A stretch of 64,000 nt of DNA from Parapristionchus giblindavisi (taxonomy: Eukaryota > Nematoda > Chromadorea > Rhabditida > Diplogasteridae). This document shows positions 42,501 through 53,826 of the stretch, one piece after another. Position numbers and translations under genes: made by a program. Below the pieces are notes generated by a model, which was not told the DNA's origin, made no database searches, and was given only the letters and a program-made list of their open reading frames with translations. The first letter of the stretch is position 1; each line of letters starts with the position of its first letter. The DNA lies in contig CALSFV010000038.1 in assembly GCA_943737045.1 (NCBI GenBank), forward strand, positions 434,001-498,000, written 5' to 3'.

Positions 42501-45121
42501 TCGAAAGTAGTGACACTTTTTCTATGAATGTTTTACTTACCCTTTTCTTAACAGCATATACTCCTCCACCGATGAAAGAGACAAGAGAAGCAATTAGAGC
42601 AATGACACAAGGGATGATTATGATTACTTTAAGAGTAGCTGATGCTGCAGTAGTAAAGTCAAACTAGAATAGAATGATCTCAATCACGTATCATTATATA
42701 TAACTTACATCTTCATTCAATCCATCTTCGAAGTTTTGAAGTTGATCAAGAAAATCATTTATTGTCTTAGTGGTAGAAGTGATCGCATCGTTGATATTCA
42801 AAATCAGATTCTGAAAGTATTTTTATAATTAACGTAACTTAAAGAACATATTGTTCAAACCTTAATATCATCCGAAACAGTATCGATAGATTGTATAACA
42901 GCATTAATGGGTTGTTTTGCCTGAATGGACATTTGATTAGTCAAAATATGGAACAGACAAACTAACCGCCTCTCTGACATCATAGTCAACTTGTTCATTG
43001 ACAGCAACTACTGTTTTATTTATTTGGTCTATTTGCTGAATTGATAGAGTGTTAAACATAGTTAGAGTGAATGCAACTTACTGTTTTGATCTGTGGAACA
43101 TTATTTGCCAGAATACCGTTAAGTGTTTGATATATATTAATAGCACTATCAATTTGTTCCTTAGCTTCTCCTTTCAATTCTTTTGTAGATTCCTAAAACG
43201 TTAACTTCTTCTTCTCATTATGCATATAATGTAATAAGTGAGTGCGTACATCCTTTAGATCCGCTAAAATTTTGTCCGAGTCTGGAACGGAAGTATCGAA
43301 TCCACTCTTTAAACCGTCGTAGTCGAACTGAAAGAGACAAGTATAATATTGGGAAAATTCATGAATGAACCTACAGATTTCATTGCTCCGAGGGTAGTGT
43401 CTTTGTCGAATGTAATGATAATCTAAAATGATATGATATACATCTATAGCTTATTCGCTCTCATACATTATCAGGTAGAACTTTGATATCTTTCTTAATC
43501 TCATCAAATCCTCCACTAGAAATACATTCAATCTGAATCGTTGATCCCGTACTAAAGGATTGTACATCTACAATTATCGATTTATTGAGAAAGATCAAAG
43601 ATCAAAAATCATACTTGCAAGGATAACATGTAGTTGTTGAGGCATAATGTTCACACCCTGAATAGCTCCATCAACAGATATCGAGTACATTATTATTCCT
43701 TAAATCAATTGATATTTATAAATATAAATAATTAATCGATAAACAATCCCAGGAACAGTGATTATATCTCACCTGTGATAATGAAAGCAAATGAAATCAC
43801 AGCCGCTACAATTCCAGAAATGTTCAAGCATGTTGATTTTATCTATAATATAATAAATCAATCGATAGTCTCTAATCAATCGATATTCTCTTATCAATCG
43901 ATATTCTTTTATCAATCGATAATCTATAATGTACCGTACCCCTTTACTCGATCGTCTGCATGTACATGCCCATATACACGTTCCAATAGCGATACCAAGA
44001 GTGATGAAACAGAATATGACACCAATCGATAAAAAGACGATGATCGGCCACTTAATTATCGATTTATTACTGTTTAGTCGTTTTTTTTCAATTGTACTTT
44101 TGTGATCGTAAAAGGTATTTATTGATTACTAATCAATGATTATTGATTGATTTTCAGTGATTAATACAACGTGTTCGCACTTCATCCCAGTTCAGTTCAA
44201 TTGCACAAGGGAAACGACCATAAAGATAAAAAAGTATAGTCGATAAACGATATAAGATGATTGTACATATATCAAGGATTGCTCAGACCCTTTTGAGAGC
44301 TTTCCTTTATGATATGATAACAGATAAGAGAATAATAGAGAACTTTGCCATGCAAAAGATCAGTATTCAAACTAAGGAAAATGATGGTATGATTCAATTC
44401 AGATTCAATATATTCATACTCACACACAGATATAAAAGATTAAAAAGTGATTTAAATCAAGGTATTTTGACTCGATGTTTTTTCCGATTTTTGTCCATCA
44501 GTTTTTATTATAACAAACCACAAAACAGTGGCCATATGCATGAACAAAGGAAAAACCGTTTTCCGGGAAAATGTGACGTCATTAGCGTCGGTGGAGTATT
44601 TTTGGAAAACGCCTCCTCCTACGCTAATAACGTCACATTTTTCCGGAAAACGGTTTTCCTGTGTTCATTCATACGGCCACAGGTGATGATGGTTTAAAGA
44701 TCGAGATTTTCTTTGCAAAATGCCAATGAATTGTAATAACGAAGTTGAATATGTACTCACTTGTGATGATAAAACTTCTGTAATAACATCGCCGAACTGA
44801 GGTGAATCATCTACTCCGAAGATCATCTTTGATATATCCTAAATGAAATATATTACCATATTTCTTCAATATTTCAGTATTCCTTATTATAGTAAAAATT
44901 TCATACATCAACGAGTTGATCAGATAGTCCAGAAGTGATTCCATTGATAATCCCCGTTGCTATTCCATTCCACCCATCGTTCGATGTCGACACATCTACT
45001 TTCGTATAGTTGTATGGAGTAGCGTAGCAGTCTGAATGTTTACATAGTATTTGATCTTTGATCTTTGATCCCATAAAACTTACTCCCAGTTGCTTCTCCT
45101 ATGCCCATGGAGGAACTGAAA
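39573..45121 (-). CDS. Prominin-like pentaspan membrane protein A
   Basis: On the - strand, many short exons join from about 45121 to the stop at 39573. The N-terminal ectodomain has NCYATPYNYTKVDV and GIINGITSGLSDQLVDDISK. TM1 is WPIIVFLSIGVIFCFITLGI, followed by a Cys-rich ACTCRRSSKG. TM2 (ISGIVAAVISFAFIITGIIM) follows. A long loop with coiled-coil character comes next, then a TM pair (IIIIPCVIALIASLVSFIGG). TQLICQPFFYDPQF recalls the LICEPY element at the start of the second prominin loop. A second long loop follows. The last TM comes after a CEQVG-AGAGMWAGAG-like segment (AIFFVAALRGGKNQ). The cytoplasmic tail is about 150 residues, Pro/Tyr-rich (PPYSGGSPFS, SYPHPNVYTNPDHPR). Known prominins sit in membrane protrusions and bind cholesterol. 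The first exon is uncertain; an ATG at 45429 (MNSENSGQSNSKNDDRDPTR) can be joined in phase but gives no signal peptide. Confidence 0.7.
40534..40631. mobile_element. Relative of the 16473 MITE, prominin A intron
   Basis: GTTACATT and AATGTAAC termini with the shared centre CCGTAACGACGGAGACGC. Arms around TACGTGCCTAAGCCGTAACC are inverted but more diverged than at 16473, and no clean TTA duplication is visible. Confidence 0.65.
41165..41235 (+). repeat. tRNA-like remnant (possible SINE head)
   Basis: TGGTGTAGTGG (41173-41183) is a good A box and GGGTTCGACACC (41215-41226) a near-consensus B box. The D arm can form but the anticodon, T and acceptor stems pair poorly. Probably a pseudo-tRNA or tRNA-derived SINE; it is in a prominin A intron. 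Confidence 0.4.
42325..42445. repeat. Degraded relative of the 33741 palindrome
   Basis: GAACATTTGATCAAATGCATTACAGTATA matches the centre of the element at 33741-33948 with two changes. The ends GGTATTTCAAAACTTAC and TTAAGTTTTGAAATGTC are still roughly inverted. ACTTAA/TTAAGT phrases surround it. Confidence 0.6.
43851..43930 (+). repeat. Short tandem repeat, four AATCAATCGATA units
   Basis: Four units of about 20 bases (ATCAATCGATA followed by GTCTCT, TTCTCT, TTCTTT or ATCT) in a prominin A intron. Confidence 0.8.
44528..44680. mobile_element. 153-bp palindromic element in prominin A intron
   Basis: Left arm GTGGCCATATGCATGAACAA and on through AACCGTTTTCCGGG, TGTGACGTCATTAGCG. The right arm complements it for about 60 bases with few mismatches. 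The loop is about 30 bases. The target duplication is not clear. Confidence 0.75.
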
Positions 45122-45429
45122 TGGTGATTATACAATTAATAAATATAGGAACTAATCAATCATATGATGTAAACGGGAATGGATAATTGGACAATGTAGA
45201 ATGAATGAATGATGAAGGAAAGTAATGGTGGAAATGACAAAGGAGAATGAAGAGGAATGAATCAGATATGAGGAATGTAATGGAGAAATGAAATAAGACG
45301 AGAGTAATGTCCACTCATCTAAATAAGGGTGTGCTTAATATACTGTTTTATCGCCTCCACACCCCACTGTCTAGTTGGATCTCTGTCATCGTTTTTAGAA
45401 TTCGATTGTCCAGAGTTTTCTGAATTCAT

Positions 45430-46944
45430 TTGAGAATATTATTAAAAATATCGTTTAAAAAGTGAGAAAGGATAGTGAAGTCAATGATAGACGAAAATGA
45501 GATAATATTGATAAAGAAATTGCTTCATTGATTGCTGGAAAAGGAAGAAATGAAGAACGGTGACACATCTATGGTCTACTTCAATATGTTTGACAATGAT
45601 ATTGTATCCAAAGAGTCAAAACGGGTAGATGGAACATCGTAAAAGGAAATATGTTCATAGAGAAGAAGAAGGAAAGGGATGAAAGGTGAGATGATTCAAA
45701 GCTGTGGAAACAAAGTTGAATGGTTCACTTCTACACCAATCAGATCAATCAATAATCAAAGTCATTAAAGCGGATCAATGAAGTATTGAGAATACATTAA
45801 ACACACTTAATATGAATGTTTACAGAAAAATGAATGTCTCATATGAAAATATTGCATTTATCCACATTAATCGGTTGGTGAGATCGAAGCTTACAAATGG
45901 GCGTTAATACATTTAGGAATGACTATTGACCGACACTGAAACAAAATGATATGAATATAAAGGCGTTTCCGATGGGGGTATAGTCATCATTCGATCTATC
46001 AGCTATCGAGTCCTATTCAAGTGTCTGATACGATTAGTCAGTCAGTGATGATAAGAGAAGAAGGGGTGCTGATAACGAAAGTGTGAATATGACAATAAAT
46101 ATTATGACATCACTATTACTATCCTATTTCCGATCCTCATAATCAAATAAAGAACATTATGCTTTATCGACAACGAACACCACAAACCGTTCAGTGTGTT
46201 TAGGAATTATGAGATGATAAACATCAAAGTAGTCAAATGAAGAGATAAAGTGAGATGAAAAGAGTACGAATAGGGCAATGAGAGACATATGGAGATTATC
46301 ATTTGATCTCTTTTCTTTTTCATTAAAATGGACACAACAATGGGTTAAATTGTGGATATGAGATGATAATCAACATAATATATTATCTCTTTGATGTGCA
46401 TGGTAGATCACTAATGATCAATATTCAATTAATCAATAATCGCGTTAATAATCTTCGTTCATCATGACGATAGGAAGGTCATTAGAGATTTTAACAGAAA
46501 TGGTCGTCTAGTAGATTACCTTTATTGAACTTTAATGATGAACGGCATTTGATATTTGGAAATTGGCTCACGTTTACTTGACCACTATCTCCATTTTAAT
46601 TGAGCATATAGAAGAAAAAAATTATTGCACAGATTTGCATCACGTTGCGCCTCGGGGGTAGATAAATAAATAAATAAATCATCTCAAATCGAAAGTTGAA
46701 CATCTGCAGAGATGAAAAAAATTGTGGATCTCGATTCAAGAAATAATGTAAATAAGTGATTAAACAGTGATAATCAATACAATAGTTTATCAGTGGATTT
46801 TTATTAATTGAATGTGAGGTAGATTACCAATTGATTGATTAATTTTGAATTGTTTTAGTAGTCAGTTGCATCTGTAAAGGGTTTATTTATAAAAATGTAT
46901 TAAACAAATCGACATTACGAACCTTATTATTCATCTTAATGTTC
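45430..46944. other. Spacer between the two prominin-like genes
   Basis: AT- and purine-rich. It holds a truncated LINE tail at about 46630-46679 and GAATGATGAAGGAAAG-type runs at 45200-45300. The promoter of gene A should be here. No other gene seen. Confidence 0.4.
46630..46679 (+). mobile_element. Fragment of LINE 3' end
   Basis: CGTTGCGCCTCGGGGGTAGA followed by (TAAA)n matches the 3' end of the LINE at 3456-3492 (CGTTGCGCCTCGGGCGTAGA, then AATT repeats). It is a severely 5'-truncated copy. Confidence 0.7.
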
Positions 46945-49900
46945 TTATACAGTACTACTTTTATTCCTATTGACATCGATTGTCTTCGACTTCGATTGTT
47001 CACCTTTCACAGCTTCACCATTACTCTCCTAATATGAATGTAAAATTTTACAAATGATACAATATTTATTAATCTAATAACTAATTATAGATTTAAATAA
47101 ATATTAAGTATTTATTCACAACATTTTACCTGATTTTTTCCACCTCGAAGAACAGATGAGATAAAGAACAGTGAAAGAATCGTAGGAATGAAGAAGAGTG
47201 CAGTCATACCTATGGTGTAGTAAATGGTGAATTGGGTGCATTTAGTGTGGTCGACGATTTACCTGCACCAGCCCATGTTCCTTGTATATTATGACCAACT
47301 TGTTCACAAATCAAACGACCAACATCATTATATGAATCGTAGATAGGTCTACATGTAGACGTTTCGTGCATTATCTTATCCTAAAATCATTGGAAATTTT
47401 CGGCTGAAATGAAGACATTCGACGAACCACAAATGTTAAGGCTTGTGATGTTAGATTGGTGTATGTTTTGGTCAAGAATTCATAGGCTACTTTGATAATA
47501 TAGGTCTGAGTGGTTTCTGAATCCGGATATTCCTGTAACAATATTCCTCTCAATAGTATGTTCCATTCACATAAAGATAATAAGAAATACATTAATCAAC
47601 GAAATAATGTACGTGATGAAATTATGTTATATTTATAACCTTTCCAAGATTGATCAATTCCTGTGCAAATTTGAATGAATCTTTAGTAAACTTCATGAAA
47701 TCTTCTATATCATCCAAGATCGATTGATAATTCTGATATAGAATTAATTGAATTGTTTTCATTAAATATGAAATGAGTATAATGGCACACTGAACAAACA
47801 GTGGAAAATGGAAAAGGGCGAGTGTAAAGGATCTAAAAGACCTTTTAAACTCGAAAATTCGAATTCGTTGGCAAGAAAAAAGGTGAGGGAATTCAAATAG
47901 TGACTTTCCAACTGCGATTTTCTGCGGTTTAAAAAAAGGATGTTGAGTAGGAATTTAAGTTCCTACGCTCCATAAAGGTCGAAAATGAAATTTCTTGTTT
48001 ATTTCATGTTTATAACCGTAGAAAGTTGGAAAGTCAGAATTTGAATTCATGCACCTTTTTCACGCCCGCGAATTCAAATTTTGAGTTTTTATTTTCGGTT
48101 TTTCAGTGAATGGTAACTCGCCATTTCCACCGCTTTTTAGTGCGCCATTTCGGTTCGAGAGTTTAATGAGTTGAAAAATATTGTTTCAAGTTGACCAGGA
48201 TTGTCGTTTTTATTGTATTATAGATATTGAGCGTATAAAAATCACTTGTTTTATTTGTTGAAGAGACTTTCTTGTTTTGCATGGTTCAGAAACTATGACG
48301 ATCTCTTTTATATATAAAATAGCGCGCGGCAAAGGTTATCCGGGTTAGGTGAGAGGCAGCGGAGGGACAATCGTGAGCGACTTCCGTTCTTTAGAGCACA
48401 GTGTCATTTTCTTATGCAAGTACATTTTATACGCACAATGAAAAATTTTTTTTGCATTAAAAATAGAAAAATCAACCTGCAGAAGTGGTTTTACTGTAGC
48501 TATTTGGTTATCCAAAACTCTATTAATTCTACTGATTTGCTGCTGAAAATATTGTTATTATCTAGATAGATTCATATCATTATCATACCTCTATATTACT
48601 CGGCGTTGTCTCATCAATATTTGGGAATTGGAATGATCTTATTTCATTGTCGATCTAAAAAAATGACAATGATAGATGAAATAACAATTAAATAGCCTTA
48701 TTCTTCATATCATCTATACTGATAGCAGAAGTGATATAAGTGATATTGATTAGTTTGTCGATATGAAGAGCTTCCATGTTTGTCTCTCCATTCATACATG
48801 ATATCAAGACATCTCTGAACAATAACAATTTGCATAGAATTATTTTATTTTTATTTTCTGTATTTTTAATTAAAAAGTTTCAATGAGAATTTTAGCGTGG
48901 ATTGAGATCTGACAACACTTCAGAGAATCACATATGATATGCTGGAGACAAAGTGAAAAAAAACAAATAGCGAATTTTATAAATCATGCAAATTTACTCA
49001 ATACTATTTAGAGGAACACTGTTTCGGACATATGTTCCAGTGAAGTGAACCTCTGCTCAATGGGGTTGTCGAAGACGGAATATAACAAATAAGTCGACTG
49101 GAGTTCATCATCATCATCGATGCAAGAATGAGAATGATCGTGAGCATGAAATTCGAATAGCGAATCATCTCCTCTAATGCATACAGTCTAAGGATAGCCA
49201 AGCTAATTCTTCAAATGACATCAATCTAGAATTGGTACACTCCCAAGATCAGTCGTTGATGAAGATGATAAGGATCTGTTCTGCTCTGAATTCGAGAAAA
49301 TCATCGGGAACAACAGATCATGCTACAAGTAGATATGTATTTGGAGACTTCAATATCATCATTGAAGCACACGTGATGACTGGTCAGTACGGTCTGGCAA
49401 AGATCACTATTAATGGAAATTGTTTCAAGGACCTCATCAACTCTTGCAACCTCCATGATGGAAATAGCTTATTCAAAAAGAATCCTCAGACTCCTCCCTT
49501 CAAAGATCACGAGTCAGAAGGACATTCCAGTACTCTTCCCCAAGAAGTGTTCGAAGCTGCAATCCCATCTTTCCCATAGATGGAAGACACTGATACCGCT
49601 AATAATTATGGTAATCTATGCAGCAGCTTCATCCAATGTAGACTATTACTATTTCAACTTGCGAGATTCGCTTTTATAATAGCTCCTAAAATGTCACTCT
49701 CCCCAAAAAGCGTAGTTGGGATGGAGCTCCGCTCCATCTCAACTACGCTTTTCCAGTGCTTCGTGGCCGTTTTAATCGAATTTAATACGGTAGTGGTACG
49801 GTAGCTGGGTTACGGTAGTTGAAAAAATTCGAGAAAAATTTGTATCGTCGATTTACCCAAGGAAGTACCAACAACGGATTTTTTTATCGTAGTTTGAAAA

Positions 49901-52900
49901 ATAAAGTCAGTTTGCGTTAACGCAGTACTACGGTAGATGGGTTACGGTAGCTGAAAATGATCTAGAAAAATTTGCCATGTATTTTTACACACGGATGGAG
50001 AAAGTACGGAATTTATAACGCAAGTTTGAAAAATAAAGTCATTTTGCTTTACTGTGGTACGGTATTTGGTTACCGTGGTACGGTAGATGGGTTGCGATAG
50101 CTGAAAATCCTCTAGAAAAATTTTTCATGTCGTTTTACACAACGATGGAGCAAGCACGGAATTTTAATCGCAAGTTTGAAAAATAAAGTCATTTTGCGTT
50201 AACGTGGTACGGTATGTGGGTTACGGTACCTGAAAATGTTCTAGAAAAGTTTATCAAGTCGAGTTACTTAAGGAAGTACAAAGCACGAAATTTTTATCGC
50301 AAGTTTGAAAAATAAAGTCAGTTTGCGTTAATTTGTTATTACGGTATAGTCGGTTTGCGCTAATTTGTTATTACGGTATATGAGATACCGCAGGAAAGCG
50401 GTCAGAATTAGTTTTCGACATTTTCTCGGAATTTTTTTAAATTGACCCCTGTTTTTTGGTTGCGTAATCGCCTTATATCAGCAATGTCATGTCGCTGTCA
50501 AAAAATGAGGATCCTAAGTGCCCAGTAAAGTAAAATGCTTATCGGTGTAAGTAAGTATGTATACACTCCCCCCCATCGAAATCTTCAGCCTATATTATAG
50601 TTTGCGACGGACATCCATTCACTTCCTTTTGAAGTAGCGGCCGAAACACCATCAAGCACACTTATCATTAATTAAAAATGTCAGATCTCAAAAATTTATA
50701 TTTAATGTGCAAGCAAGCAATCCAAAACTTGTACAATTTCATTTATTCATTCATTTTGTATGAATAATTGGAATAGAGAATAAGATTAAAGTAAAATAAC
50801 TATGAAACATACGATAATATGATAGACTCAGCAGCTCCATTTTCTTCAAGTGGGGGCAGAGATACATTAAGATATGGATCAATGTTTGAGAAGACCTCAA
50901 CAACACATAATCGTACATTAATTTTTGTATTCGTTCATAAAATTCGTAAAATACTTCATACCTTGAACTGTGGATCATAGAAAAATGGTTGACAGATAAG
51001 TTGAATACCATATCCCATCAGCATAATGATTCTGTAGTAATGACTTTTTTATATTATACTTAGTAATATAAAATAAAAAATGATAGAACTAACGAAGAAG
51101 GTAACATTACAATCCAAGCAACACTGAGAGTTAGAATTGAAAAAGTGATTAGTGTACAATTAATTGAACAACATCCTTTACTTGGTGGAGACTGAAATAA
51201 ATACATTTCTAGATGTTCAATGTTCTTGTTTTACTATAATGTAATACATATAAGGATGTAATGATCGCAGAGATGAAGGTAATATATAGTCCGTATAAAG
51301 TGTACTTGCATAATTGCCTTGCTACTGGCTGCTAAACAGAGAAAGAACTATCGATCAACTCTCCCCACATTGTCCTCCCTTCCTTCCTCACTCTCTCTGA
51401 TCTACGTACTATCTCGCTTGGACTCTCTCTCTCTCTAATTGTAAACATCGGAATTAATTGTGGCTGTGGCTGGCTACTCTCGTACCAAATAAACAAGTGT
51501 ATTTTATACGGTCAATAGTATGGTGATTTATCGATCTCTCAATTAACGAAATTGAGAGATCGATACATCACTATAGAGTTGTATGTATCATTTTCTTACT
51601 TTTTTCTTCAGGACAAAGAATCCTCCTCCGAGGAATGAAATAAGAGTTGAAATAAGAACAATAACACAAGGAATAATGATCACTGATTTCACTCCACTTG
51701 ATATTCCATTAACATTATACTATACAATATAATTAATATATTACTTTATTAAAGTGTATGCACAACTTACTTCATTTTTGAGTTCATCATCCAACTTTTG
51801 CATTTCTTTTTTGATATATCCAGTCGTTGAATTAATTTCATTGTTAATTTTTTTGACAAAGCCCTGCAATATTTCAATTCTACACAAAGCTAAACGAAAA
51901 GATCGTTGTAACCTTAATCTCTATCGATAATTGGTCGATCGATGTCAATGCAAATTTAATGGGTTCAGCAGCCTTAATTATCGATTGATTTTTCTAGGCT
52001 TTATATCGATAGACAAACTGCATCCTTCACTTCTCTATTGATTTGCTGATCGATACCCTTCACAATAGTCTTGAGATTATCAATTTTCTAAGATATTAGA
52101 TTCTCTGATATATTTATTCAATCTTTACCACTTACAATAATAATATCAGGAACATGTTGATTGATTTCATTATTAATTAGTGAATTAAATATGTGTACAG
52201 CAGTATGGAGTTCTGAAGCACCATATGGAATTTTATTTGCTTCCTGCAAAAATTCTTCATTTTTGTATATGTATCTTTGTTCAAAAAGGATCTTACAGCT
52301 TTCAATGCTTCAAGAATACTATTGGCCTGCTTCGAAGAATAATCAAATCTATTCTTTAGACCATCGAAATCATACTGAAATCGATAATAGCATATAGAGT
52401 AGAAATGACGAATGAACATACTTTTTTCAACCTTCCAAGTGCAGTTTCATTATCAAAAGTATTGATAATCTAAAGAATGAAATAGTCTTATCTCTCATCT
52501 ATTTCATATTTAACCATATCCGGAAATTCTTTAATAGTAGTCTTGATTTGTTCAAATCCGTCATTAGTAATAGACTCAATCTCACTAGTTGTACCCGTTG
52601 CGAACGATCTTATATCTGCAATTATCGATTAGTTAAGATCAAAGATCAAAGATAAACAATACTTTCGAGAACAATTTCTAGTTGCTGAGGTATACTGTCT
52701 ACTCCATCTACAACTCCATTGATAGATATCGAAAACATAATTACTCCTGAAAATCAATATCTAGCAATTTGGTTTTTTGTTGAGAATTCACTAAAGTTAT
52801 TGTTCGAGCCGTTTTCCTATGAAAATAATATAGTAAAATATTATAGCTGACCTATTATAGTAAAAATGAATGCAACCGCAGCCACTGCCACTCCAGCAAT

Positions 52901-53826
52901 ATTCAAGCACTTTGACTTTGTCTAAAATCAATATTCAGTAATCTATCTCATCAATAATCTACCGTACTCCTTTGCTTTTTCGTCTGCATGTACAAGACCA
53001 TACACAGGTTCCAACGGCGAACAAAAGAGTAATCACAGAAAATAAGACACCAATAATCAAAAAGAAGATCACTCCCTTCTGAATTATTGATTGATTATTG
53101 ATTAACAATTGAACAAACAAAGTGCACTTTTATCTGAACTTGATAGATACTGATAGATGTTGATAGATTTTCCCATTTGGTGTATTTAATTGAATTGAAT
53201 TTATTTTGTGTGTCATTAACAAATATGCTGTATTGTCCGTATAAAATATACTTGCATACGAAAATGACAAACTCTATGTAAACACCGAAACAACGGGCGC
53301 CTCCATTCTCTCTCCTAGCTCTCGATTACTTCTCCATTTCCACACACCTAACCAGGCTAGCCTAGACTGACCTTCGCCGCGCTGATTTGATATTTAAAAA
53401 AAGACCCTTCTAGTTTCTGAACTATGAAACAAGAAAAAAGACATGCGGACAAAGAAAACAAGTGATTTCTATACGCTCAATAACTGCGTGATTGTTCAAA
53501 CCTCGGATGATAGTAGTTCATATACGGTATCATACACTTCAGGTGCATCTTTATCTTGGAATATTATCTTGGATATATCCTAAATACATTATTCAATAAA
53601 CATTTATTAGTGATAGATATACCCGAAGAAGTTTATCCGATATGGGAGAAGTTATTCCATTGATTAAACCAATACCAATTCCATTCCAACCTCCATTTGA
53701 TGATTTCACTCCTACATCTGTGTATGTGTACGGAGTATTGGCAGAATCTGAATGATCTTTGATCTTTGATCTTTGATCTCGTTCAACTTACTCCCATCTG
53801 TCACTGCTATCCCCATCAATGAGCTG
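46945..53826 (-). CDS. Prominin-like pentaspan membrane protein B (tandem paralogue)
   Basis: Same exon order and motifs as gene A. NTPYTYTDVGV and GIGLINGITSPISDK lie near the N-terminus. TM1 is followed by CVWSCTCRR-like cysteines, and TM2 by a coiled loop (DISKIIFQDKDAPEV upstream; FDYSSKQANSILEALKA in the loop). A TM pair, a second loop with YGIQLICQPFFYDPQF, and a last TM before SSVLRGGKNQ complete the protein. A tail of only about 30 residues (ESNGEAVKGEQSKSKTIDVN...) ends at 46945, against about 150 in gene A. The region between 48850 and 50950 is one intron filled with an RTE endonuclease fragment and a minisatellite. The first coding exon (signal peptide) was not found; 53826 is the edge of the most upstream recognisable exon (LMGIAVTDGS). 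Confidence 0.7.
47781..48148. mobile_element. 370-bp inverted-repeat element
   Basis: Ends AATGGCACACTGAACAAACA and the complementary TTTTTAGTGCGCCATT. The match continues with gaps (GTGGAAAATGG against CCATTTCCAC). Internal arms AGTGACTTTCCAACTGCGATT and its rough complement at 48010-48030 make it a foldback. Gene B intron. Confidence 0.65.
48226..48439. mobile_element. ATTGNGCGTATAAAA-family element, copy 1
   Basis: ATTGAGCGTATAAAAATCAC at the left, ACATTTTATACGCACAAT at the right; the inverted termini extend to CACTTG / CAAGTA. Two related elements lie at 51287 and 53232, all in gene B introns. Confidence 0.8.
49232..49579 (+). pseudogene. Fragment of a LINE (RTE-like) endonuclease
   Basis: The frame contains YVFGDFNIIIEAHVMTGQYG, INGNCFKDLINSCNLHDGNS and LFKKNPQTP. 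These follow the order of RTE-clade apurinic endonucleases: the GDFN motif, a GxxGLG-NxNG segment, then the FC-LHDL and NT-F positions. The catalytic N-terminal and the SDH-containing C-terminal parts are absent or shifted. It lies antisense in an intron of gene B. Confidence 0.55.
49706..49752. repeat. 47-base near-perfect hairpin
   Basis: AAAAGCGTAGTTG and GATGGAGC are complemented by GCTCCATC and CAACTACGCTTTT around a TCC loop, with one unpaired base. It is directly before the minisatellite. Confidence 0.75.
49799..50378 (+). repeat. Minisatellite, about four units of ~131-150 bases
   Basis: Units begin GGTAGATGGGTTACGGTAG and contain TCTAGAAAAATTT, a TTTACAC or TTACTTAAG box, GCAAGTTTGAAAAATAAAGT and TTTGCGTTAA before the next GGTA. 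AAAAATAAAGTCA recurs near 49900, 50030, 50180 and 50305. A partial fifth unit ends at about 50378. Confidence 0.8.
51287..51516. mobile_element. ATTGNGCGTATAAAA-family element, copy 2
   Basis: GTCCGTATAAAGTGTACTTG at the left, CAAGTGTATTTTATACGGTC at the right. The interior is pyrimidine-rich (CTCTCCCC, CTCTCTCTCTC). It lies between two gene B exons. Confidence 0.8.
53232..53481. mobile_element. ATTGNGCGTATAAAA-family element, copy 3
   Basis: ATTGTCCGTATAAAATATAC at the left, GATTTCTATACGCTCAAT at the right. The interior shares the TTCTGAACTATGAAACAAGA phrase with the complement of copy 1. Confidence 0.8.

Noticed and set aside
38460..50650. Shared 13-mer GTAGCGGCCGAAA at about 38470 (complement) and 50634
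   Set aside because: Similarity does not extend beyond about 15 bases; no basis for a repeat family.
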